This document shows, piece after piece, positions 44,180 through 52,562 of a stretch of DNA of 64,000 nt (the stretch's first letter is position 1; every line of letters starts with the position of its first letter). Source of the DNA: Aestuariibaculum marinum. GTDB taxonomy: Bacteria; Bacteroidota; Bacteroidia; Flavobacteriales; Flavobacteriaceae. The notes under the pieces were generated by a model, which was not told the DNA's origin, did not search any database, and saw nothing but the letters and a program-made list of their open reading frames with translations. The stretch is taken from positions 1 through 64,000 of the forward strand of contig NZ_JACVXD010000009.1 of assembly GCF_014596975.1 (NCBI RefSeq). Reading direction: 5' to 3'. Position numbers and translations under genes: made by a program.

Positions 44180-44393
44180 TCTAATTTTAAAATTGGGGGC
44201 ACACTGTAATTTGGTGTGTAGTATTTTTAGTTTAATCAGTTACATAGGATGACAAGATATTAAAATTAGAGTAAATAAATTATTTTTAAATTTTTAAAAA
44301 CTGGGTAGGGTAAATTTCAATGTAGGTGTCTAACCTATAGAAACGCAAGTTAATTTGCTTTAAAAAAGAAAATATAACCCTAAAAAATTGATC

Positions 44394-45437
44394 ATGAAGA
44401 AATTAAAATTTATTACATCTTTAGTTTTAGTCGCAACACTAACCTTAACCTCTTGTCAAGATGAAATTGACAGCGAAAGCGGACTAAACCCAAACACGAA
44501 TTCTGCCAATTCAACGGCAACAAGTAATTTTGAGCGCTCATCGATGTACGACGGTAGTTTTGACGATTTTGTAGATGGCATGTCATGTTCTTCAATCATG
44601 TTTCCATATACTGCAACAGTAAACAATCAGGAAATTACTTTATTAAGCCAGTTAGATTTCTCTTTAGTTTTAAACATTTTAGGAGAATTAACAAACGATG
44701 AAGACGCTGTTATTTTACACTTCCCTATCACCGTCAAACTAAGTAACTATACCGAAGTTGTTGTTAATAATCAAACCGAATATGACGCCTTAATGGATGC
44801 CTGTTCTGAAGCTGAAGACAACGCTGAAGAAGCTATAAACTGTTTAGAAATTGATTTCCCGGTTACTATCTTAACTTTCGATGTAAATGCCGAGCAAACC
44901 GGTAGCTTTGTCGTTGAATCCGACCAGGCACTTTACACCTACATGAGCAGCATGAGCGAACAGGAAAGATACAGCATCGACTACCCAATTACGGCAACTA
45001 TTAATAGCGACACAACTATTGAAATCTCTAGCGATATTGACTTACAAACACGTATCGATGAATGTTTAGCCACTGAAGAAGCTATTGAAGAAGCCGAAGA
45101 GGAAGCTGAAGAACTTGAAGACATATTAGTAGAAAGTAGTTTTAGAGTAGAATCACTAATTATAGCTGGAATCGACTCTACAAACGATTTTCTGGGCTTA
45201 ACTCTTGAATTCTATAACGATTTAAGCATGATGGCTAGCAACAATTCAGAAGACACTAATGGTGAATTCTCTATTGGCTCCGAATTGCAAGTTGAATTAA
45301 AATTAACCTTATTAGGTTTAGACACATCATTAAACCTCCTTAGTAGTTCATGGGTTGTCACAAGCTTTGACGAAGACACAATAACACTTCAAAACAAATC
45401 AAACTCTACAGCAATACTCGTACTGAAAAAAATATAG
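44394..45437 (+). CDS. Lipoprotein with four ~42-residue FP(I/V)T repeats
   Basis: 347 residues from ATG 44394 (a TTG six bases earlier adds two residues). The lipobox is LTSC. Four repeat units start with FPYT, FPIT, FPVT and YPIT, 40, 45 and 42 residues apart. Each has a short strand pair with N/S-x-T-E-type turns and a following helix; units 2 and 4 end in an acidic C-containing helix (MDACSEAEDNAEEA and IDECLATEEAIEEAEEE). The C-terminal 100 residues look like a lipocalin-like beta domain. I know no named domain for the repeats. It is divergent from the ECF sigma gene and probably surface exposed. Confidence 0.8.
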   Translation: MKKLKFITSLVLVATLTLTSCQDEIDSESGLNPNTNSANSTATSNFERSSMYDGSFDDFVDGMSCSSIMFPYTATVNNQEITLLSQLDFSLVLNILGELTNDEDAVILHFPITVKLSNYTEVVVNNQTEYDALMDACSEAEDNAEEAINCLEIDFPVTILTFDVNAEQTGSFVVESDQALYTYMSSMSEQERYSIDYPITATINSDTTIEISSDIDLQTRIDECLATEEAIEEAEEEAEELEDILVESSFRVESLIIAGIDSTNDFLGLTLEFYNDLSMMASNNSEDTNGEFSIGSELQVELKLTLLGLDTSLNLLSSSWVVTSFDEDTITLQNKSNSTAILVLKKI

Positions 45438-45470
45438 AACCGTACATGTCATTTTAACGTATGTTTTAAT

Positions 45471-45502
45471 AAAACAGCCACCTCTTTTAGGTGGCTGTTT
45501 TT
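45471..45502 (+). terminator. Terminator after the repeat lipoprotein
   Basis: AAAACAGCCACCT and AGGTGGCTGTTTT pair around CTTTT, with a T run following. It ends 23 bases before the metalloprotease start. Confidence 0.88.
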
Positions 45503-45524
45503 AAAAAAAGTTATATTTACAGTC

Positions 45525-46289
45525 ATGAAAAACAAACTGCTTCTACTCCTTGCTGCTGTATTGGTTCTTAATTCGTGTACAAATGAAGATTCCAATAATT
45601 CCAACAATTACAAAATTGAAAACCAACAGTCAACAGGAAGTTCGGCTTACGACATCCTTTCTGATGACACCTACAAAAGTCTGATAATAGAATTAGTTTA
45701 TGTTGAAGGCTTTGAACCAACAACAACCGCAGTAAATAATTTCAAAAGCTTTTTAAATAACAGAATCTACAAACCTAATGGTATTACTATAGAAAGTCGT
45801 TCAATTCCCTCTCCCGGTGAATCTCCATATACTACCAAAGAAATAGCAGCTATTGAAGAAGACAATCGTACACTTTACAATACCGAAGATCAAATTGCTA
45901 TTTGGATGTTTTTTGCCGATGGAGAATCTGAGCAAAACGATGAGGACAGCGTTGTGCTAGGTACAGCCTATCGTAACACCTCGTTTGTTATTTATGAAGA
46001 AACCATTCACGGATACAGTGACAGTAGATACGAACCCAATCGTGGCACTTTAGAATCTACGGTAATCAACCACGAATTTGGTCATATTTTGGGGCTTACC
46101 AACTTAGGAACCCCCATGACCGAAGACCATGAAGATCCTGAACATGACAAACATTGTGATGTTGAAAGCTGCCTGATGTACTGGGCTGCCGAAAGCTCGG
46201 CGAACCTTGGTAACCTTTTTAACGCAGGAACAGTGCCTGAATTAGACCCAAAATGTCTGGCCGATTTAAAAGCCAACGGCGGGAAATAA
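45525..46289 (+). CDS. Metalloprotease-like lipoprotein (HExxH with atypical third ligand)
   Basis: 254 residues. Cys18 in VLNSC is the lipid site, followed by a Ser/Asn-rich linker. The zinc helix reads H183-E-F-G-H187-I-L-G190, but the metzincin third ligand position 193 is Asn. A His/Asp/Cys-rich segment follows (H202, H207, H210, C211, C216) and then the Met-turn-like LMYW at 217. A third ligand may come from that segment. The pattern resembles proteins named membrane metalloprotease in Bacteroidota. It is surface or periplasmic. The next gene encodes an outer-membrane barrel. Confidence 0.8.
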   Translation: MKNKLLLLLAAVLVLNSCTNEDSNNSNNYKIENQQSTGSSAYDILSDDTYKSLIIELVYVEGFEPTTTAVNNFKSFLNNRIYKPNGITIESRSIPSPGESPYTTKEIAAIEEDNRTLYNTEDQIAIWMFFADGESEQNDEDSVVLGTAYRNTSFVIYEETIHGYSDSRYEPNRGTLESTVINHEFGHILGLTNLGTPMTEDHEDPEHDKHCDVESCLMYWAAESSANLGNLFNAGTVPELDPKCLADLKANGGK

Positions 46290-46317
46290 CCCATTAATTT
46301 TTTTAAACCTACAAATC

Positions 46318-46887
46318 ATGAAAAATTTATTTTTTACAACCCTTGGTGCTTTATTTTTAAGCCTAAGCACCTTCGCTCAAGATTCAAATTTTGGTATCAA
46401 AGGCGGTTACAATTTAGCTGCTGTACAATATGATGATGACTTTGAAACCGGACAACGTCACGGTTTTCATTTAGGTATTTATGGTGAATCTTTTCTGAAT
46501 GAAAACATAGCCTTACAAATTGAATTCCTATACTCCCAACAAGGTTATGAACTGGAAACCAATAACGCTACGTTTACCCAAAAACTGGATTATTTAAATC
46601 TACCTTTAATGCTCAAACTATATCCCGATAACAATTTCTTCCTTGAAGTTGGACCGCAAGTAGGTTTAGCCATATCACACAAAGAGGAATATAAAGGCTT
46701 ATTTTTTGATGGATTCAGAGAAGCTGAACCAGATAATTTTGATTGGGGTGTAAATTTCGGCGCAGGTTTTAAAACAGATTCCGGCGTTTCATTTGGTGCC
46801 AGATACCATTTAGGAATGGGAGATATTTACGATGAAGGCAATCCGAAAAACCGCGTATGGCAGTTTTCAGTAGGTTTCGACTTCTAA
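46318..46887 (+). CDS. Outer-membrane beta-barrel protein (porin family, PorT-like fold)
   Basis: 189 residues. The signal peptide (about 1-20, LSLSTFAQ) is followed by an eight-stranded barrel, with the family's opening NFGIKGGYNLAAV, central GIYGESFLNENIALQIEFLYSQQG and LNLPLMLKLY, and closing FSVGFDF. Such proteins are small barrels of unknown individual role. The gene ends in a perfect bidirectional terminator shared with gyrB. Confidence 0.85.
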   Translation: MKNLFFTTLGALFLSLSTFAQDSNFGIKGGYNLAAVQYDDDFETGQRHGFHLGIYGESFLNENIALQIEFLYSQQGYELETNNATFTQKLDYLNLPLMLKLYPDNNFFLEVGPQVGLAISHKEEYKGLFFDGFREAEPDNFDWGVNFGAGFKTDSGVSFGARYHLGMGDIYDEGNPKNRVWQFSVGFDF

Positions 46888-46908
46888 AAACCGTTCTCTT
46901 GAAAAAAC

Positions 46909-46937
46909 AAAAAGTCGCTTAAAATAAGCGACTTTTT
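46909..46937. terminator. Bidirectional terminator between the barrel gene and gyrB
   Basis: AAAAAGTCGCTTA and TAAGCGACTTTTT pair perfectly around AAA. Confidence 0.92.
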
Positions 46938-46957
46938 AATTTTATAATAAAAACAGA

Positions 46958-48916
<1,959 letters not shown>

Positions 48917-48949
48917 TTATCTTAAATTTTAATCTAGTTATCGCATAAA

Positions 48950-48973
48950 AAAATGACGCACGTGCATCATTTT
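48950..48973. repeat. 24-bp near-perfect palindrome in the gyrB leader
   Basis: The left arm is AAAATGA C GCAC and the right arm GTGC A TCATTTT. The only break in symmetry is the C/A pair at 48957 and 48966. It lies just downstream of the predicted gyrB transcription start (about 48978). The spacing suits an operator or a cruciform; there is no T run. Confidence 0.6.
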
Positions 48974-48984
48974 ATCAGTACAAA

Positions 48985-49012
48985 CAAATATACGAAATAA
49001 CAAACCTTTCAA
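48985..49012 (-). promoter_or_regulatory. Promoter of gyrB
   Basis: On the minus strand TTG (49010-49012), a 17-base spacer, then TATATTTG (48985-48992): a full consensus match. The 5' UTR is about 70 bases. Confidence 0.78.
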
Positions 49013-49020
49013 AAAGCTTT

Positions 49021-49098
49021 TTATCGACTTTATCCATAAATTATCAACAATTGTTAATTACTTAAAAACGCCTTAAATCGCTTAAAAAGCACCTTAAA
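49021..49098. other. DnaA-box-like words and phased CTTAAA tracts beside gyrB
   Basis: TTATCGACT (49021), TTATCCATA (49030) and TTATCAACA (49041) are 9-11 bases apart; the last two each differ by one base from TTATCCACA. CTTAAA follows at 49061, 49072, 49081 and 49093, close to helical phase, which would favour curvature. Direct evidence of an origin is lacking. Confidence 0.3.
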
Positions 49099-49296
49099 AT
49101 GGATTTTACTAATTTTAATCAATTCCTGAAATCTAATTTTTCACAAAATCGATTACAACGTATTTAAACCCTTATTTTCTTTCTCTTAACCAACCAAAAA
49201 AACAGATTTTTGAATAAAATTCCGTCTATTTATTTTAAATGGTTTAATTTCATATCAAACATGATGTTTGTCACATTTTCATCATTTAGTTAGCTA

Positions 49297-49304
49297 TAAC
49301 TTTG
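49297..49304 (+). promoter_or_regulatory. -7 element of the porin gene
   Basis: TAACTTTG matches TAnnTTTG 29 bases before the porin start codon. The nearest TTG (49268-49270) is 26 bases upstream, too far for the consensus. Confidence 0.5.
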
Positions 49305-49333
49305 CCTAAACTATAAAATAACTTACCACCGTT

Positions 49334-50599
49334 ATGAAAATAAACAACCAGACCTTTACACTTTGCTTAATACTATCTTTAATACTTCCTGCAACAGTAT
49401 TAAGTCAAGAAAATGAAAAATTTAAACCTACCTTAAACTGGAATATTACTTCGCAATTTTGGCTCAGGTATTCCGACTTGAATGATGGTTCTGAAATACA
49501 TGGTGAACCGACCAACGAGTTTTTCGATATATCTATTCGTAGGTTGCGTATTCCTGTATCCTCTCAAATCACCCCTAAAATATATGCTTATGCTATGTTT
49601 GGAGGGAATAATTATAACTTTAAAGGCGATACCTTCCCTATTGGAGTTTTAGACTTATATGCAGAATATTCTTTTGCTAAATATTTTGAAGTTGGCTTTG
49701 GAAAATCGGGTTGGCAAGGCTTAAACCGTTGGAATATTCGTTCCAGTAAAACATTAATGGGATTAGACTCTCCTTTATTTACTTTAAACTCTGTTGAAAT
49801 TAATGATGACATAGGTCGCCTATTCGGGTTTTGGGTTAAAGGTCAGGCTGGCAAATTCGATTATAGAATGACATTTAACAGACCTTTTTATGTCCAAAAA
49901 ATTCCTGATGGAGCTGTTAACTTTGCCAACAACAAACCTAGGGTAAAAAGTTCTGCCTACGTAAAATATCAGTTCTTTGAACATGAATCTAACAAATCTG
50001 CCTATCAAACAGGTACTTATTTGCAAAAGAAAAAAGTGTTTAATATAGGAGGTGGTTTTCAATTTCAACCAGAAGCCATGAGTGACGGAGACGCAAACCT
50101 TGAAGACACTAACATTTACGACATTTCGCACTTTGCAGCAGATTCGTTCTTAAACCTTCCGTTATCAAATGGCAATGCAATTACGGCTTACTTGGGCTAT
50201 TTCAATTATGATTTTGGAAAAGACTACATCCGAAATGTTGGAGCGAATAACCCAACAACCGGAGGCGGAACGGACTTTAATGGCTCAGGTGTCGCATTCC
50301 CAATGATTGGGACAGGAACAACCTGGTACGGACAGTTTGGTTATGCCTTTAAACAAACTCAAGTTTTAAACCTTCCTACGGTTATCCAACCTAATATTGC
50401 TGTTCAACATTCTGACTGGGATGCTTTAAATGAAAATATGACGGTTTACGATTTTACAGTAAACTTCCTGGTAAATGGGTCTCACGGTAATAAATTAAGT
50501 TTAGGATATCAGCACCGACCTATATTTGATGCTGTTACTTTAGAGCAAAAAGACTATAAAGGTATGGCGGTTCTGCAATATCAAATTTCGTTTCACTAA
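49334..50599 (+). CDS. Outer-membrane porin (phosphate-selective-porin-like)
   Basis: 421 residues. The signal peptide (about 1-25, ending TVLSQ) is followed by alternating amphipathic strands: WNITSQFWLRYSDL, ISIRRLRIPVSSQITPKIYAYAMFG, LYAEYSFAKYFEVGFGKSGWQGLNRW, and a C-terminal AVLQYQISFH ending in an aromatic-x-His. The conserved RRLRI segment and the overall layout recall OprP/O-like porins of Bacteroidota. The solute is unknown. It is a single gene, and no terminator is visible immediately after it. Confidence 0.8.
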   Translation: MKINNQTFTLCLILSLILPATVLSQENEKFKPTLNWNITSQFWLRYSDLNDGSEIHGEPTNEFFDISIRRLRIPVSSQITPKIYAYAMFGGNNYNFKGDTFPIGVLDLYAEYSFAKYFEVGFGKSGWQGLNRWNIRSSKTLMGLDSPLFTLNSVEINDDIGRLFGFWVKGQAGKFDYRMTFNRPFYVQKIPDGAVNFANNKPRVKSSAYVKYQFFEHESNKSAYQTGTYLQKKKVFNIGGGFQFQPEAMSDGDANLEDTNIYDISHFAADSFLNLPLSNGNAITAYLGYFNYDFGKDYIRNVGANNPTTGGGTDFNGSGVAFPMIGTGTTWYGQFGYAFKQTQVLNLPTVIQPNIAVQHSDWDALNENMTVYDFTVNFLVNGSHGNKLSLGYQHRPIFDAVTLEQKDYKGMAVLQYQISFH

Positions 50600-50731
50600 A
50601 ATCCATTTTAATAATTAAACCCAAACAACGTTTTCATTATATAAACATTAATTTATTTTCAACTTTTTTAATAAATCAATAATACCTTACCGTATACTTA
50701 AAAAAATAATGGAAAGTATGTTTATTCTCTA

Positions 50732-50739
50732 TATCTTTG
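50732..50739 (+). promoter_or_regulatory. -7 element of the gat-aspS operon
   Basis: TATCTTTG fits TAnnTTTG. A TGG (50710-50712) stands 19 bases upstream in place of TTG. Transcription should start near 50745, about 12 bases before the leader-peptide ATG. Confidence 0.6.
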
Positions 50740-50756
50740 AGAACGAATAAATAAAA

Positions 50757-50804
50757 ATGACAGTAATTAATAACAATAATAATTTCAATAATCCTAAAAG
50801 TTAG
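50757..50804 (+). CDS. Asn-rich leader peptide, 15 codons
   Basis: The frame ATG to TAG encodes MTVINNNNNFNNPKS, with Asn at 7 of 15 codons: five in a row at 50769-50783 and two more at 50787-50792. It begins about 12 bases after the predicted transcription start, preceded by the A-rich stretch typical of flavobacterial starts. It is followed by a terminator hairpin and then by genes for tRNA-dependent asparagine synthesis. This is the classical layout of an attenuation leader whose translation reports charged tRNA-Asn. A chance AT-rich frame is the alternative: AAT codons are cheap in such DNA. But the position, start, stop and downstream structures all fit. Confidence 0.7.
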   Translation: MTVINNNNNFNNPKS

Positions 50805-50869
50805 GAGAGGAAGGTTATTGTTTAAAATATATGTAAAAAGCCTTCCGAGTTCGGAAGGCTTTTTTTTTA
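50793..50869 (+). promoter_or_regulatory. Attenuator: antiterminator and terminator hairpins before gatC
   Basis: The terminator is AAAAAGCCTTCCGA (50835-50848) pairing with TCGGAAGGCTTTTT (50851-50864), followed by more T. Upstream, GGAAGGTT (50809-50816) can pair over eight positions with AGCCTTCC (50839-50846), the left arm of the terminator, so the two structures exclude each other. A small CCTAA / TTAGG hairpin (50793-50805) overlaps the leader stop codon. A ribosome finishing the leader at 50802-50804 would cover GGAAGG and allow termination. One stalled at the Asn codons would leave it free and give read-through. Confidence 0.7.
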
Positions 50870-50888
50870 ACCCATAAATAAATCAGAC

Positions 50889-51158
50889 ATGAGTAAAATT
50901 ATGACCGTCGACATCTTGTCGAGTATTAAAGGAGCACAGCCCAGTGAGGCTGTGAACAAATTATTTGATGTAATTAAAAATGCACAAGCAACAAATAACA
51001 ACTCCTTTAATGACAATCGTAATAACTGCGTGTCGTTAGATGATTTAAGAGAAGACGAAGTGATTGAAAGTTCTTCTGTTGAAAAGCAAATCATCATCGA
51101 AAACTTCCCAAAAGAGAAAAAAGGCTATTTAGTCGTTTCTAAAATTATAGAAGAATAA
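50889..51158 (+). CDS. gatC: Divergent GatC subunit of the aspartyl/glutamyl-tRNA amidotransferase
   Basis: 89 residues. The C-terminal half carries the GatC tail pattern: LREDEV at 53-58 and KGYLVVSKIIEE at 78-89, to be compared with (M/L)REDE and DGY(I/F)RVP.I in standard GatC. The N-terminal helices are short and do not keep the usual HLARL motif. Between the halves is an Asn-rich linker, with 8 Asn in residues 31-46. GatC wraps around GatA and bridges it to GatB. Position supports the call: it is 3 bases before gatA and the first gene after the attenuator. A generic pipeline may call it hypothetical. Confidence 0.7.
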   Translation: MSKIMTVDILSSIKGAQPSEAVNKLFDVIKNAQATNNNSFNDNRNNCVSLDDLREDEVIESSSVEKQIIIENFPKEKKGYLVVSKIIEE

Positions 51159-51161
51159 CAC

Positions 51162-52562
51162 ATGGAATCTCAAATACATAAAATTCACCAGCAACTTGCA
51201 AATAAAGAGATGTCCTGCGTTGCTTTGGTTACAGAAAAATTAAACGCTTTAAAAGCAAATACACACAATACCGTAAACTCCACTTTAGACGATTTAGCGC
51301 TTGATTTAGCGACAAAAGTTGATGCTAAAATTGCCAATGGTGAATCTATTGGTTTATTAGAAGGCATCCCTTTTGGTATTAAAGATGTTTACATGCTGCA
51401 AGGCACAACAACCACAGCGAGTTCTGATTTGCTGAAAAATTACAAATCGGCTTACACCGCAACGGCTATTCAAAAATTATTAGATGCCGGAGCCATTCCT
51501 GTAGTTAAAGAAAACTGCGATAGTTTTGGTCACGGTTCATCTTCTGAAAACACCATTTTCGGATCGGTTAAAAATGCTATTAACCCTAACCTTGTTGGTG
51601 GTGGGTCCAGTGGTGGTTCGGCAGTAAATGTAGCTAAAGATTATACGGTATTTTCTATTGGTGGCGATACCGGTGGTTCTGTGCGTCAGCCAGCTGGTTA
51701 CAACCATGTGTATGGTTTAAAACCGACTTACGGACGTATTTCGCGCTACGGCTTAATGGCTTATGCGTCGTCTACCGACTGTGTTGGCCCTATTGCAAAA
51801 TCGGTTGAAGATATTCGTATTGTTTTAAATGTGATGAGTGGTAAAGATATAAAAGATCAAACCTCTTACGCTTCTGCGGAAATTAACGCAGAAAACATTA
51901 AAGATACTTCTGAAATTAAATCGGTAGGCTATTTTAAAAACTTCATTGATAGTGACGCCATCGACCCAAAAATTAAATCGGACTTTTTAAGTACGATTGA
52001 AAAAATAAAAGTCAAAGGTATCGAGGTTAAAGAACTGGATTTCTTCCAATCTGATATTTTGGTATCGACGTATTATACGCTTGCCATGGCCGAAACAGCT
52101 TCTAACCTATCGCGTTTAGATGGCTCCAACTACGGTAACCGTATTGAAGATAAAAACTTAAAAGAATCTTACGCCATAACTCGTTCAGAGAATTTTTCAG
52201 AAGAAACCAAACGACGCATTGTTGGTGGAAACCAGGTATTATCACAAGGATTTTCAGATGAAATTTATTTAAAAAGTTTAGCACTTCGCGATGCCATTTC
52301 AGAAAACTTTGAAGACGATTTTAAAGATGTTGATATTATCTTATCACCTGTAACACCAAGCACACCGCCAGAAATTGGCAACAGTTTAAAAGATCCGCAC
52401 GCTATGTATTTAAGCGATGCATATACCGTTGGATTCAGCCTTGGACAATTACCAACATTAACGGTTCCGCAAGGTACAGAAACAGGCTTACAAATTACAG
52501 CCGCAAAAACGAATGACGAACTTGTTTTGAAGTTTGCTAACTTCTTAAAAGATACGATATAA
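51162..52562 (+). CDS. gatA: Asp-tRNA(Asn)/Glu-tRNA(Gln) amidotransferase subunit GatA
   Basis: 466 residues. The amidase triad is complete: Lys74 in GIKD, Ser149 in GGGSSGGSA and nucleophile Ser173 in GGDTGGSVRQPA. The intervals of 75 and 99 residues equal those of S. aureus GatA as I recall it (79, 154, 178). VKENCDSFGHGSSSENTIFG is the family's tRNA-amidotransferase version of that loop. GatA releases ammonia from glutamine or asparagine for GatB. Its stop codon overlaps the start of the gatB-aspS gene by one base. Confidence 0.93.
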   Translation: MESQIHKIHQQLANKEMSCVALVTEKLNALKANTHNTVNSTLDDLALDLATKVDAKIANGESIGLLEGIPFGIKDVYMLQGTTTTASSDLLKNYKSAYTATAIQKLLDAGAIPVVKENCDSFGHGSSSENTIFGSVKNAINPNLVGGGSSGGSAVNVAKDYTVFSIGGDTGGSVRQPAGYNHVYGLKPTYGRISRYGLMAYASSTDCVGPIAKSVEDIRIVLNVMSGKDIKDQTSYASAEINAENIKDTSEIKSVGYFKNFIDSDAIDPKIKSDFLSTIEKIKVKGIEVKELDFFQSDILVSTYYTLAMAETASNLSRLDGSNYGNRIEDKNLKESYAITRSENFSEETKRRIVGGNQVLSQGFSDEIYLKSLALRDAISENFEDDFKDVDIILSPVTPSTPPEIGNSLKDPHAMYLSDAYTVGFSLGQLPTLTVPQGTETGLQITAAKTNDELVLKFANFLKDTI

